NCBI GenBank assembly: GCA_964017045.1
Contig: OZ024809.1
Span: forward strand, 6,905,012-6,969,011
Direction of reading: 5' to 3'
DNA length: 64,000 nucleotides
DNA from: Omphiscola glabra
Taxonomy: Eukaryota; Mollusca; Gastropoda; Lymnaeidae
Positions 23,104 through 46,112 of this stretch are shown in pieces; the stretch's first letter is position 1; each line of letters opens with the position of its first letter. The position numbers and the translations under genes are program-made. Under the pieces are notes generated by a model, which was not told the DNA's origin, did not search any database, and saw only the letters and a program-made list of their open reading frames with translations.

Positions 23104-23239
23104 TGGATCCAAACGTTACAAAAAAAGACATTACCGGTATTTCAAATTTTCTATATCAGACCTGTTCACCCTCAAACTTAAAATCGTACAATATCATCAC
23201 AAAATCGTTCATTTGTTCTTAATAGTCAAAAATAAAGAT

Positions 23240-23426
23240 CAGTGGCGTAGCGAGCTTAACTCGCGCCCGGGGCACAATACCTTTTTAGCGCCCCAAATAC
23301 CTTTTTAGCGCCCCGCCCCCTATTCGAAAACCATACAATATTATAGTAAAATATACCATTTGGCGCCCCATTGTGAGTAGCGCCCGGGGCATGATGCCCC
23401 CCTTGCTCCCCCTCACTACGCCACTG
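23240..23426. mobile_element. hAT MITE, CAGTGGCGTAG family, copy 2
   Basis: Perfect 8-bp target duplication ataaagat (23232-23239 and 23427-23434). Same family as 22607-22767 but inverted, with an internal duplication of the cctttttagcgcccc segment. Confidence 0.9.
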
Positions 23427-23518
23427 ATAAAGATACACTATACATGATGTATACACCTCAAAATCTTACATTGTACGCCCCAAAATCGTAAGAGTAAACA
23501 GGTCTGTAATAGCCTTTA

Positions 23519-23562
23519 CACAACATTTTAATACTTCTTTTTTTATATTGAACTACAAAACA
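23519..23562. repeat. dispersed repeat, copy 2
   Basis: Shares cacaacattttaatac and tatattgaactacaaaac with 21650-21692. No further homology was traced. Confidence 0.5.
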
Positions 23563-23716
23563 TGTCACAAGTACCAGCCTTTACACAATAGGCCTACAGA
23601 CAGTCCCACAACTCACCTGTCGGCCTTTAAACAATAGGCTTAGTGCAGAGTAACTTACAGCCAGTCCTACACCATGCATTTATTTTTTCTGCCCTCTCTG
23701 ATACTATTCAGCCAAG

Positions 23717-23882
23717 CAGTGGCGTAGCGAGCTTAACTCGCGTCCGGAAAACACTACCTTTTTAGCGCCCCCCCCCCATTCGAAAACCATACAATATTTT
23801 AGTAAAATATACCATTTGGCGCCCCTTTGTAAGTAGCGCCCGGGGCATGATGCCCCCCTTGCCCCACCTCACTACGCCACTG
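23717..23882. mobile_element. hAT MITE, CAGTGGCGTAG family, copy 3
   Basis: Perfect 8-bp target duplication cagccaag (23709-23716 and 23883-23890). Same inverted orientation as copy 2. Confidence 0.92.
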
Positions 23883-23927
23883 CAGCCAAGTGCTATTTTT
23901 TAATTTCTTTCTGTATTTTTTTCTGTC

Positions 23928-24005
23928 TTTGTTGGACAACGATGGCTTCCTGCCTACAAGTTTGTCCTGTTGCGTTCCTTTTTTTGTTGCTAACTTGATT
24001 GGCAG
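23928..24005 (+). repeat. dispersed repeat with ggcttcctgcc core, copy 1
   Basis: gatggcttcctgcctacaag followed by tgttgcgttccttttt and gctaacttgattgg. The counterpart at 57485-57550 has ctgatgaaggcttcctgccg. Family not identified; possibly a retroelement terminus. Confidence 0.5.
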
Positions 24006-24048
24006 TCCCTCCCCCCCCCCTTTCACCATACCCATGGCTCTTTATTAA

Positions 24049-24330
24049 AACCTTTTCGCTACCGATGACGTCGACGCGACGTCATGATCACCCACTTTCA
24101 AATACCAAGGACGTCACATGGTCGTCATAACAAAAAGGCAAAGAGCTTTTCTGAAATACCAAGGACGTCACTTCATATTTCAATGCTATATATTTCTTTA
24201 TTGGTTTATCTAAAGGGGAGTTAAAAAGCGAATAGGATAGAGAATGTAATTACCGGAAATTTCTTCGTTTTTTAGTTGTTTTTTTTGAGTCAGCAAAAAT
24301 CGTTGTCAAAACCCAGCGGTAGTTAAGGGG
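24049..24330. mobile_element. TTAA-flanked MITE (piggyBac-like), copy 1
   Basis: TTAA at 24045-24048 and 24331-24334. The ends accttttcgctaccg and cggtagttaagggg are imperfect inverted repeats. Contains gacgtcgacgcgacgtcatg and two gaaataccaaggacgtcac-like segments. No coding capacity. Confidence 0.6.
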
Positions 24331-24902
24331 TTAATAAAATAGTCGTATCCACCTAGAGAAAAACAAACAACTTTCACTCCCGACATTGCGAGCACTTTTT
24401 TTGTTCTCACTCAGTACTATTAATATAAAACATGTTAAATAGGAGGAGGGCCGGTTTTGAAAAGGAAGCAGGTCACACCAGAAGCACAATATATAACAAT
24501 GTAAATGTAGTTTTTAATTGATTTTTATTCAAATAGTGCTTTTTTTGCATTGTACCATTAATTTTTTGAAGATCAGATTTTGAAGAAAAAAAAAAGCCAT
24601 TGTGTTCACAGGGGCTCAACTCTTGTCTGTGTCTACACATGTACCTCTCAAAAAGCCTTTTTTTTTTTTTTTTAAACATGCTGTCACATTTTGCAGATCT
24701 ATTTTAACAATTCTTCAAATTGAAACATTTTTTAATGGTCTGTCAGGTACTACTTTAGTTTCAGGACAGTTTGAATATAACAAACAGAGATAAGCAAGCA
24801 TTTCCAGTGCATTATTTTCTTCTGAATATCATTTAACTTTTACAAACCTGTTTTTAAATGAATAATTTAATTCAACTGTTTTTTATCTTTTAATGTGAAA
24901 CA

Positions 24903-24985
24903 GTCGTTAGCCTAGTCCTAGGCTGGGGTACTGAAGTTAGCCTAGGCTGGGGTACTGCTGGTTAGCCTAGGCCTGGGTACCACGC
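24903..24985. repeat. short tandem repeat with gcctaggctggggtac unit
   Basis: Three degenerate copies of ttagcctaggctggggtact. The inverse of this core (gtaccccagcctaggg) is the start of the 43-bp repeat at 40199-40371. Confidence 0.75.
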
Positions 24986-25032
24986 TATGTAAGACCACTT
25001 TAATAATAATAATTGTAGACTTACCTCACAAC

Positions 25033-25102
25033 CAGGGGTGGACAAACTATACTTTCTAAGATAGCAGCATATGGCCCACAGGCCAAAGGTTGCACACACC
25101 TG
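25033..25102. mobile_element. very short hAT-like MITE
   Basis: caggggtggacaaact and aaaggttgcacacacctg are imperfect inverted repeats of the common hAT CAGGGGTGGGCAA type, 70 bp apart. No convincing target duplication. Confidence 0.5.
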
Positions 25103-25441
25103 ATGCAGACCTTGACCTCAACTCCATTATAATTCTGCTTCAGCATTCACTATCTGGATATCTTTTAAATAGTGTGCAAACTTTCAAACTCAAAGCCACA
25201 CTTACAGAAAGTAAAAATAACAAAAACTCTAGAAAATTCAGGCCTTTATTAACTAAGAAATATCCCAACATTAAGTGTGATTCAAACAAAATGTTTAATA
25301 AAAAATTAATATCCATGAAAAAAGGATTTTTTTTCTTTTAAATTTAAATGGTTTTGAATCCGAACTTTCACTGCAATCAACTACAATTTACATATTACAT
25401 TAAAGAAATTATTGAGTAAAAATATCATTATTAAACAATAA

Positions 25442-25447
25442 TTTATT
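25442..25447 (-). terminator. candidate MCM7 poly(A) signal
   Basis: AATAAA on the minus strand, 250 bases after the MCM7 stop codon and just beyond the 24-bp repeat array. It is the first such motif I see after the stop. Confidence 0.5.
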
Positions 25448-25485
25448 GAACTGAATTTTTCTAATCAATGACAAGTTTAGGACTC

Positions 25486-25664
25486 AAAGATTGAAGTTGA
25501 TGACAGTCTTGAGATTGAAGTTGATGACAGTCTTGAGATTGAAGTTGATGACAGTCTTGAGATTGAAGTTGATGACAGTCTTGAGATTGAAGTTGATGAC
25601 AGTCTTGAGATTGAAGTTGATGACAATCTTGAGATTGAAGTTGATGACAATCTTGAAACATCCA
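25486..25664 (-). repeat. 24-bp minisatellite in the MCM7 3' UTR region
   Basis: Seven copies of a 24-bp unit with gattgaagttgatgacagtc on the + strand. It lies between the MCM7 stop codon (25697) and the candidate poly(A) signal, so it is probably transcribed as part of the 3' UTR. Confidence 0.88.
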
Positions 25665-25696
25665 GCGTGTCCCCAGTGGATTAAATCTGTGTTAAA

Positions 25697-36809
<11,113 letters not shown>

Positions 36810-36887
36810 TTTTTAATTTCTCTCTTTTAAAACAATAAGATTGTAAAACTGGCACAAAACTGACAATAAACAATAATGCTACGAAAA

Positions 36888-36908
36888 CGCGCCAATTGGA
36901 ATCACGTG
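36888..36908 (-). promoter_or_regulatory. candidate MCM7 promoter elements: E2F site, CCAAT box, E-box
   Basis: About 80-100 bases upstream of the MCM7 ATG the minus strand reads CCAATTGGCGCG. This combines a CCAAT box (36895-36899) with TTGGCGCG, an E2F-type site (36888-36895). A CACGTG E-box lies at 36903-36908. E2F control of MCM genes is established in animals. The assignment here is by motif and position only. Confidence 0.5.
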
Positions 36909-36909
36909 A

Positions 36910-38220
36910 CTATACAGATTTCCGGGATAACTTAGCTATAAATAACTGAACCATTTAAAATGACTGTGTGCTTTCCCTTTGTCCTGACCCCTCTAGAACT
37001 AAAAAATGAATTACGATTGTGAGTGACTAGATTTAATTCATCGGTTTGCTTAGAGCCGTTTCGGTTCGGGCCGGTTCCAACAAATCGGCTGGTAAGCTTT
37101 GAAAATTCTTAAATTTAGTTGTTCCTGTTTTTCAAGGACAAGATGAATGAAACATGATGACAACGATTTCAGGAAATAATAATCTCACTGGCTATCTTAA
37201 TGACTTGATGCGCATCTTAATTCATTGCAATGTGAGAAAAAGACTGGCACGGAGCGTCAGGAGAAATTTGTCGGTAATTTGGAATCACGTCCGCTTTTGC
37301 ATTTTTCATACAGTAAATTTATGACAAGAGTGCTGTTTGATCAAATTTGACCATTGAACTGAAAAATTTAGAGATATCATTTTAGCCACTTTAAAGAGTG
37401 TGTTGACCTGTTGGTCTTCAGTGTGAATGTGGGGGGTAGGGGTTAGTGGTCATTGAGCCCAATTCCAGGAAATTTTCGATACACTCAAAATGAAGAGATA
37501 CATTTTGGTGCTTACCGGAATTTAGTTGTTTTATTCATTCTACAATTATTTGGATGGCAACAGAAGAGATGCTAGTGGTATTTTAGGCAACCTTTGACCT
37601 GGCTGTGTTTATAAACACCCTTTATTTTTAGTTGTTACTCGTGAGTAAAATAGTTTAAACTACTTCTGTATAGTGATTTTTAAAAATGATTTTTAAAAGT
37701 AAAAATCGATCCAAACTGAAAAGAAAAGAAGAAAAAAAAGAAGTCTTGAGGTTATCAAAAGACAAGCATATTTTAAATACCATCCTTTGATGACTACTGC
37801 TCTATTTATTAGATCTTTTGTTTTCTTTACCATTGCTACTGGGTTTTCCCCCCTTACCAAATGACGTTGAAATGGATCTGAATAAAAATTGATTTATAGA
37901 GTTTAGCCAATTTTTTTTTATTATTATTGAGAAACCACGTTGAATAAAATTAAGTATTAATTCCTGAAAAAAAAAAGCAAGGCTTTTAATTCATTTCATG
38001 ATCGGCTCCCTCCCCACCCACCACCCACAACTCCCCCCCCCCCCCCCCCCCCACACACGCTAGGGCCTGACGCATAATAATAGCAGCTCGATTTATTTAA
38101 ACCTCGCTTTTCCAATATACAGTGGCTCGGATATCTAGAAGACGCGTTTCCTTACCTTCGTGGCTAACTTGAGAATCGAGAGGTTTGATTGAATTAGCCG
38201 GTACGGACGTCGATGGCCGT
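36910..38220. other. intergenic, nothing recognised
   Basis: Unique AT-rich sequence between the MCM7 promoter and the next MITE, with a C run at about 38033-38052. No supported exon. Confidence 0.5.
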
Positions 38221-38402
38221 CTGTGGCGTAGCGAGCTTAACTCGCGCTCGGGGCACAATACCTTTTTAGCGCCCCCCAATACCTTTTTAGCGCCCCCATT
38301 CGAAAACCATACAATATTATAGTAAAATATACAATTGGCGCCCCTTTGTGAGTAGCGCCCGGGGCATGATGCCCCCCTTGCCCCCCCCCCACTACGCCAC
38401 TG
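38221..38402. mobile_element. hAT MITE, CAGTGGCGTAG family, copy 5
   Basis: Perfect 8-bp target duplication atggccgt (38213-38220 and 38403-38410). Left end reads ctgtggcgtagcgag (one substitution). Inverted orientation with a duplicated cctttttagcgcccc segment. Confidence 0.9.
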
Positions 38403-38849
38403 ATGGCCGTGTCACAACCTTCACTGACCAACTGACCAGAGATTTTTTTTATTTAAAACAAAAATGTTCTCTCTTTGAAACTATTGGCGAGGAATGAAGG
38501 AAAGGTCGGATTATCATGATTATCTGTTGGCAAGGAAAGGTCGGATTATCATGATTATCTAGAGAATTATGTATCTCATATCAGTTTAACATCGACAAGA
38601 GTCTGTTACTGTGTTGAAAATGTGCATGTAGACATGTGTGTGCAGTATTCATTTAATAATACCGTGTTATAAATGCACAATATAATTTAATGTTTGCTTC
38701 TTTCTTTCACTTTTGTTTTTTAAAAGGGACACAAATTGTCTCAAAATTAAGGATGGCGAGCAATGGTAGCCTTAGAAATGGCGTTGTCTGATGCAGTGGT
38801 GTGCGAGCTACGGCCCGCGGGCAAACCTGAAGCGGGCTGAAACGGTTAA

Positions 38850-39122
38850 TCCGGCATACACGTAAGCCATGAGGGTATAAGACATAAGTCATACACGTAA
38901 GCCACGAGGGTATAAGACATAAGTCATACACGTAAGACTCGGGGCTATCCCGGCCATACACATAACAAACGGGGGCCATACACATTAAGGTCACAGGGGC
39001 ATTCACATACGTCAAGAGGGCATACACATAATTCACGAGGGCAAACACATAAGTCAAGAGGGCATACATATAATTCACGAGGGCATACACACAATTCACG
39101 AGGGCATTCACATAATTCACGG
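38850..39122. repeat. two adjacent tandem repeats (~35 and ~20 bp)
   Basis: catacacgtaagccacgagg plus gtataagacataagt about 2.5 times (38855-38935), then about eight cacataattcacgagggcat units. Preceded at about 38793 by cagtggtgtgcgagctacgg, which looks like a solitary hAT end. Confidence 0.8.
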
Positions 39123-39164
39123 GACACTTGTGTTACAGAGCCACGCGATGATGTTCTACTCACT

Positions 39165-39330
39165 CGAGTTTGTGGAACAGCGCCATAAACAAGACTCATT
39201 GACCAATGTGTTTCGACTTGTGGAACAGCACCCTAGACAAGACTCATTGACCAATGTGTTTTGACTTGTGGAACAGCGCCCTAGACAAGACTCATTGACC
39301 AACTCATTGACCAATGTGTTTCGACGCGTT
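39165..39330. repeat. ~47-bp tandem repeat
   Basis: Three to four copies with the core acttgtggaacagcgcccta followed by gacaagactcattgacc. Confidence 0.88.
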
Positions 39331-39762
39331 AATCCCAGCGTCTTGGCCTTGGCAGTCTCGGTAACACTGGCGTCACAGACTCTTTGATACGCCAGCACAC
39401 TCGTGCCGTTTTCCAGGCCCGCTTGTCAGGAAATCAATCAGCAAAATTTGGCTACCTTGTACAAATTGATTAGGCCCCGCAGGGCGCCCATTGTGAGGGG
39501 GTTTGCGCCTTTATGGGGGCGTCTGGCAGTAGTTCATTGTTGGGGAGTATCGGCTATTATCTGAACGTCGCTACAGCGGATAGAGGTCTTAATTGGCTCT
39601 AGGGTATAGTTGGGGGGGGGGGGGCCTTAATTGTAGGCCGATATACACATAAAGCAAATTATAAAGCAAGTTATAGTTGTTTGTTCAGTTGTCAAATTAT
39701 TTTGTTAGTTTTCATTGGTGACGAGATTTATTCCATTATTCCACATTTAATCTGTTCGTACA

Positions 39763-40183
<421 letters not shown>

Positions 40184-40198
40184 AGTTTTATAAAGCGC

Positions 40199-40371
40199 GG
40201 TACCCCAGCCTAGGGCTGGGCTCACCACGCTGTACATACAAGGTACCCCAGCCTAGGGCTGGACTCACCACGCTGTACATACAAGGTACCCCAGCCTAGG
40301 GCTGGGCTCACCACGCTGTACATACAAGGTACCCCAGCCTAGGGCTGGGCTCACCACGCTGTACATACAAT
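40199..40371. repeat. 43-bp minisatellite (4 copies)
   Basis: Unit begins ggtaccccagcctagggctg and ends gctgtacatacaa. Directly follows the (TAG)n tract. Shares its core, inverted, with the repeat at 24903-24985. Confidence 0.93.
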
Positions 40372-40880
40372 TAGACAAACATAAACATGAACTTAAAAAT
40401 TAACATACATTAATTAAATAAAACAAAATAAATGTATATTCACACGTAATGGATAAGTAGAACGTGGTTAGCCGCGCATGATTTAGCACTGGGAGATATG
40501 ATTGGCTCTGAGGAACTATTCAGTTTTGTGCAAACAATTTCTTTCAATGAATGTTTAGTTGCTTTAACCAGTCGTGACACCTGATCTCACACCTAACACC
40601 TATTTCTTCGTAATACATGTACTTAAGTGTCTATGTTTTATTGGTTGACTTTTCCCACCTCGTGTTCCGATTACATTTAACACAGTCCCGACATTTATGG
40701 ATATTAACTGTCAAACTGTTGTATATCCGATCCATTGGATTTTACTGGTTTTCCCTCATTATATTAATTAAGAAAAACAAATAGTGCTGGGATGGCGCAA
40801 CAATACGGAACTCGACGATCTCGTTGTCAACCCATCTGTTCTGCTGGATTGAGTAATTCGACAAGTTCTTTTGTAATACG

Positions 40881-41168
40881 CAGAGGCGTAGCGTGGGGGG
40901 GGGGGCCAGGGGGGTACAGATGTACCCGGGAGCCAGCTAGTTAGGATCGCCAAAATGTGCTTTGGTATTATTTTATTGATGAAAAAATGGGTTTGAGAGT
41001 TGTAAAAAAGGAAAAGAGGGCGCTTTAAAATGAAGCCTGTCCCCGGGCGCGAATCTTGTCCCCGGGCGCGAATCTTGTCCCCGGGCGCGAATCTTGTCCC
41101 CGGGCGCGAATCTTGTCCCCGGGCGCGAATCTTGTCCCCGGGCGTTAAACACTCTAGCTGCGCCTCTG
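40881..41168. mobile_element. hAT MITE, CAGAGGCG family, with internal tandem array
   Basis: Ends cagaggcgtagc and gctgcgcctctg. Flanks gtaatacg and gtaaaacg give an 8-bp duplication with one mismatch. Inside, 41036-41150 is an array of about six 19-bp units (tgtccccgggcgcgaatct). Related to 46113-46297, which has a single such unit. Confidence 0.82.
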
Positions 41169-41269
41169 GTAAAACGTCGGACTATTCTTAATATCACTTA
41201 ATGAACTCACGTCCTTTTCATAATAATTATCACTTTAATTACTAATTCTATATACAGGCTTCGACTTCC

Positions 41270-41402
41270 ATAAACACTGCATATATTAAGATATAGTGCT
41301 ATCAGACATAAATAAACACTGCATATATTATGATATAGCGCTATCAGACATAAATAAACACTGCATATATTATGATATAGCGCCATCAGACATAAATAAA
41401 AC
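41270..41402. repeat. 42-bp tandem repeat (3 copies)
   Basis: Unit with the core taaacactgcatatattatg followed by atatagcgctatcagacataaa. Confidence 0.9.
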
Positions 41403-42794
41403 ACATCCTACTTCCACAATTTCCATTCACGACTGCCAGACGAATAAAACGTACGTCACAATACAGTTTAGACAATACATCACAATTAGCATAACAATAC
41501 GTCAAAGCGCGGGAAGAGCGTTCACTAACTAATTAAAACTCTGTAACACACACCGCGCGTAATAAACATGACATTCAGTTGCAACAATAACTAATGAACT
41601 CCCATACTCGACACTCGGCTGTCATTCTAGAAAATCACGCATGGGAGAGAAGTAGTGGGTGTGTGTGCTTAGAGAGGGGGGAGGGGGTAGGGGTTAGTTA
41701 AGAAGGGATGAGTTGACAATAATTTGTTTTTTTGTTGTTTTTTTTTGGCTGGATTTGATCTGGCAAGTTGCATACAGAACATATGCAATTTATTTCCCTT
41801 ATATTAACTTATATTATTAGTGTTTATAGGTCACGCTGACCTTGGATCAGCCGATCTAGGACTTGAAAAAGGTTACATTAAAAATCAAGAGTCTAGAACG
41901 TCTTCGGCATTTCTAATCAGCACTCGCTCACACACGTAATCGTATTCCACTATAAATAAAGACAATGAGTATGAGTCGATCAAGGTCACCACGACATATC
42001 GTCAGAGCTAAAAATAACCCGGTCCTATATCCGGGGCTGTGGTGTGACTAACAAAAGCTGTCACTCGAAATCCTTCAGCGACTGACCATTGTCCACAGAG
42101 TCGGACGAGACGGGTAAGGGCGGGATAGGAATGCCAGGATCCAAAAAAACTAGACAAGGCAAGCTGGGACTCGCTCCGTCTACTGAACGCTGTACAGGTG
42201 GCGTTGTTCTCAACACGGCAAGAGCTTCGAAGTCGTCAATTCAAAAACTGAAAGCGACAAAATTCACAGCAACGAAACAATTGAGCCGATAACGAGAGCA
42301 GACGAACACAGTGTGTGGACCGTACAAGTCATCGGTGGACCGTGTGGTCGGTGGACCGGGTGGTCAGTGGACCGTGTGGTCATTGGACCGGGTGTACAGT
42401 GGACCGGGTGGTCAGTGGACCGGGTGGTCAGGCCATACTGATTCAGTCATGGGCTGATTTCCCAAAACGTTAGAAATATTCGACTCCCCTTATTACTTAT
42501 GACTCCTGTATGTCTCCCTTTATGACTCCCTTTATGAGTCGAATGTCCACAGGCTGGGCTTTGGGGCAAAAAGAAATAATAATGATATGACCATTAAAAT
42601 CCGTACTTGTATTTTGATGTTTTGTTAATCTGTTAATGGGAAATTGTTCATTTCCAGAAAGAAAACCTCACCCAGCCTTCCTAACCTCGTAGTCTCAACA
42701 GAGACGACTCCAGCGGCATTACATCATCACCTCAACAACAGCAACACTGTTTTATCCAGGTGCGTGGTGAGAGGCGATTTTTCTTTTAGGGGAA
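41403..42794. other. intergenic, one unassigned ORF and a small repeat
   Basis: Contains a frame at 42089-42292 (67 codons, Lys/Thr/Ser-rich, no recognisable domain) and a degenerate 16-19-bp array of gtggaccgggtggtca units at 42316-42431. The ORF is not supported as a gene. Confidence 0.45.
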
Positions 42795-44118
42795 CCAGCT
42801 TAAGGGTCGTCCATTAATTACTTCAATAATTTTACACCATTTTTGACCCCCTCCCCCACTTGTCAACAACTGTCAAACTTTCAATGACGACCCCACCCCC
42901 CAATTTAATTAATTCAACATTTTATACCAAAAAATGAACTATAATATAAATAAATTTATAAATACATTTTACTTTGTGCTGATCTATTTTAATGACACAA
43001 AATTGTAGGAAAAACATTTTATTACATTTTTACATTTAAATTCTATAATGCAGAATCAATTAAAAGGTTGTTAAAAAATAAATATCATTGTAAAAATGTG
43101 CATCAGGGACATCATTTGGGTAGGGCAGGGAGACATTCCCCCCCACACCCCCCCCCCTTTCCGGAATTAGCAGGTTTTATTTCAAATTGGTATGTACTGT
43201 GCCTGCAGTAATAAACAACAAGCCGACCAAGTTTTGGTTTTGCCCCCTCCCCCCACCCCCACCCCTGAAAAAACCCTGAAATTACGCCCCTGGTTGGCGT
43301 AGTCTATAGCAGCTGATTTATCATTTTCATTTTGCGGAACTGATATCCCAGACACATCAACATCATCCTCATCTAACCATTCAGCACTTAAAATAGAAGC
43401 ATTGTCGGTGTGAGCAATAATTGCCATAAGCCATTTCTCTGTCTCTCTCTGTCTCCTGGCAGCTACTTGCATTAGTCGAATTATTTTTTGTTGAGTAACA
43501 GGTGGTAATTTCTTGTGCTCAAGAGGGCATTGTCGGTGCTGTTGAACATGCTTTTTCAACATGACTTGTAGTGCAAAATAGAAGTTACAGATTTTGCAAA
43601 TCCGTTCAAGCAGTGATGTTATTAATGTTACTCACTTTACTCTTCCCTTATTCTCAAAATATCGTATTCCTACTAGATCTATATCAATATCATCTATCTT
43701 GACTGCACATGAAACTTGATACTTGTCCTTGTTCCATACCTGCAACATGGTTGCAAAAATACCGCGTTAGTCATTTGCGACAAACAGAATCTACAGGTGA
43801 AGTGAGGTCAACTTTTGACTTCTCTTGCACTAACAAAGTGTGCTAACATTCTGGCCAGCCATCTGCAGTGTACAGAAAGACATACATTAAATAAATCTTA
43901 TATTGTTAAAAGCCTAAAAATTATATTTACACTTATTAAATTTGTTAAAATAATTTAAGAACAAGTCAATTTTTAAAGACTAACATTTTAATAGAGAAAA
44001 CATGATTGTTGACGTCAACTAATCTTAACACCCCCTCCCCCCCTTGTCAACAATTGCCAAACATTTCCGACCCCCCCCCCCCCCTCATTTTGATGACATA
44101 ATTTAATGGACGCCCCCT
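42795..44118. mobile_element. ~1.3-kb TIR transposon with zinc-finger ORF remnant
   Basis: The left end ttaagggtcgtccattaatt and the right end aatttaatggacgccccctt are imperfect inverted repeats. Just inside both ends are C-rich runs and a shared acttgtcaacaactgtcaaa / cttgtcaacaattgccaaac block, here in direct orientation. The interior holds the zinc-finger frame at 43182-43631 on the minus strand. Superfamily not assigned. A related end lies at 15634. Confidence 0.6.
43182..43631 (-). pseudogene. C2H2 zinc-finger ORF remnant inside a TIR element
   Basis: Open after a stop at about 43632. It contains a good C2H2 finger: CKIC, twelve residues, then HVQQH. Next come LPPVTQQKIIRLMQVAARRQ and an acidic stretch with EWLDEDDVDVSG. 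The frame then runs into C-rich, presumably non-coding sequence near 43260, so its true end is unclear. The enclosing inverted repeats suggest transposon origin, but I do not recognise the family. A transcribed exon of an unknown gene is the alternative. Confidence 0.5.
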
Positions 44119-44159
44119 TATACTAAAGAAAAATCCCAGACCTTTGATTTCGTCCTGCG

Positions 44160-44465
44160 ATGTCCACACCATTGTCACATGCCAAGTCCACACCGTTGTC
44201 ACATGCCAAGTCCACACCATTGACACATGCCAAGTCCACACCATTGTCACATGCCAAGTCTACACCATTATCACATGCCAAGTCCACACCATTGTCACAT
44301 GCCAAGTCCACACCGTTGTCACATGCCAAGTCCACACCGTTGTCACATGCCAAGTCCACACCATTGTCACATGCCAAGTCCACACCATTGTCACACCGTG
44401 ACGGACGGATGCACACCATTGTCACAACGTGACGGACGGATGCACACCATTGTCACAGCGTGACG
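44160..44465. repeat. 24-bp minisatellite with a variant tail
   Basis: Ten copies of a unit with the core caccattgtcacatgccaag, then three units in which gtgacggacggatgcacacc replaces the ending. Open in all + frames by composition. Confidence 0.92.
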
Positions 44466-44639
44466 TGATGGATGGATGCCAGAAAAAACAAAAAACTTTA
44501 TACATACGTTAGACCACTAATCTACAAGCAGCATATTTTGAACTGTTACTGGATTACAAAAGGAGCATACTCACTGGAAAATGGAATTCCTAAAAAAAAG
44601 TTAAGCAAAATATAAGTCTATATAATTAAGTTTCTAACT

Positions 44640-44770
44640 GAAAAACTGAACATAGAACTGAACATACAACTGAACATACAACTGTACATACAACTGGACA
44701 TAAAACTGAATATACAACTGGACATACAACTGAACATGCAACTGAACATACAACTGAACATACAACTGAT
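44640..44770. repeat. ~12-bp tandem repeat
   Basis: Degenerate actgaacatacaa units, about 11 copies. Confidence 0.85.
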
Positions 44771-45544
44771 CACTGATCAGCTAGTAAATACGATTTCTTT
44801 TGGACCTCATCAAAAGGCAACGTTTGCAAATATGCTTCCCCTAGAACAAGTACTTCAACATAAAACTCTGAGATAAAAGACCAAGTTTTTCAACATACAA
44901 CTCTAAGATAAAAGACCAAGTATTTCAACATACAAAAAAAATATGATGAAAGACTAAGTAGTAAGAGAGAATAGCACGCATACTTATTTCATCAATGTTT
45001 AGGTTTGGACCAAACATAACCGTGAACTAATTATGGGTTATTGCATAAGCATCATCTATTTAGATATGTATGGTGTTAATGTGCATGTGGGTTGACCTCG
45101 AATTTAACTACTCCATTTGCTTGGGTTGGGATCGAATTAACAGACACAAGGTATCAGCCTTTGAATATACACACATTTTTGGACAGAGTGGTTAGAACAA
45201 ACACATTTCAGAGAACCTTACTCTTTCGTGTGACTGATATTTCTAATGTTATTAGACATTTTCCCTTAAATCCGAAGATAGGAAAAGATGGTTCTTCATT
45301 TTTTGAAACGAAGTGACTATTGAAGTGAGAATTGAGAGGTTGGGATTACAAAACGATTAAAAATATTATTGTTGGGTTTGTAAGACCAAATGAGGTATCA
45401 AATGAAAGATAATTTAATGGACTATACGTTTGTAAACTTAATTCTTCATTTCAACTTAAATAAACTACCACAAATGACATCCGAATAGCATTAGTCAAAA
45501 TGGACCCAGACACGCAGCGCCGCCATTCGCACCCAGGTACCATT

Positions 45545-45850
45545 AGACTCATGGGACAATAGACACATGGGGCAATAGATATATGGGGCAATAGACATAT
45601 GGGGCAATAGACATATAGGACAATAGACATATGGGGCAATAGCAGTGGCGTAGTGAGCTTAACTCGCGCCCGGGGCACAATACCTTTTTAGCGCCCCCCC
45701 CATTCGAAAACCATACAATATTATATGTAAAATATACCATTTAGCGCCCCTTTGTGAGTAGCGCCCGGGGCATTATGCCCCCCTTGCACCCCCCTCACTA
45801 CGCCACTGGGCAATAGACATATGGGGCAAAAGACATGAGGGGCACAAGAC
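45545..45850. repeat. ~16-bp minisatellite split by a MITE
   Basis: Units of acatatggggcaatag occupy 45545-45642 and resume at 45809 after the MITE. The array is the MITE's insertion target. Confidence 0.88.
45643..45808. mobile_element. hAT MITE, CAGTGGCGTAG family, copy 6, nested in a minisatellite
   Basis: Target duplication ggcaatag (45635-45642 and 45809-45816). The host is a tandem repeat with this word in every unit, so the duplication alone is weaker evidence here, but the interruption of the array is clear. Confidence 0.9.
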
Positions 45851-46112
45851 AAAACTTAGGCCAAAATAAAAGAAAAATTATTGAAAGGAAATGTGCAAAA
45901 TCATTTAAAAAAATAATTCTATTTTATTTGTAATTCCTTTGTATTGAAAGTAATGTTGCCAGGTTGTTGTTGTTTTGTGTGTACCAGTTTGTACCACGTG
46001 GTGCCGTTAAACTTATGTTTCTTCTAAACTGTTCAATGTGTTGGCCTACATGAATCGGGTTACCCCTCCAGTGCATTAAACAACAACACAAAAAGAAAAG
46101 AAAAGCTTAAAA

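Noticed and set aside
42089..42292. 67-codon frame, Lys/Thr-rich
   Set aside because: No recognisable domain, no flanking splice sites in a coherent model, and within the length expected by chance.
44123..44463. Regular repeats that could be mistaken for a CRISPR array
   Set aside because: Units are contiguous with no unique spacers, and the genome is clearly eukaryotic with spliced genes.
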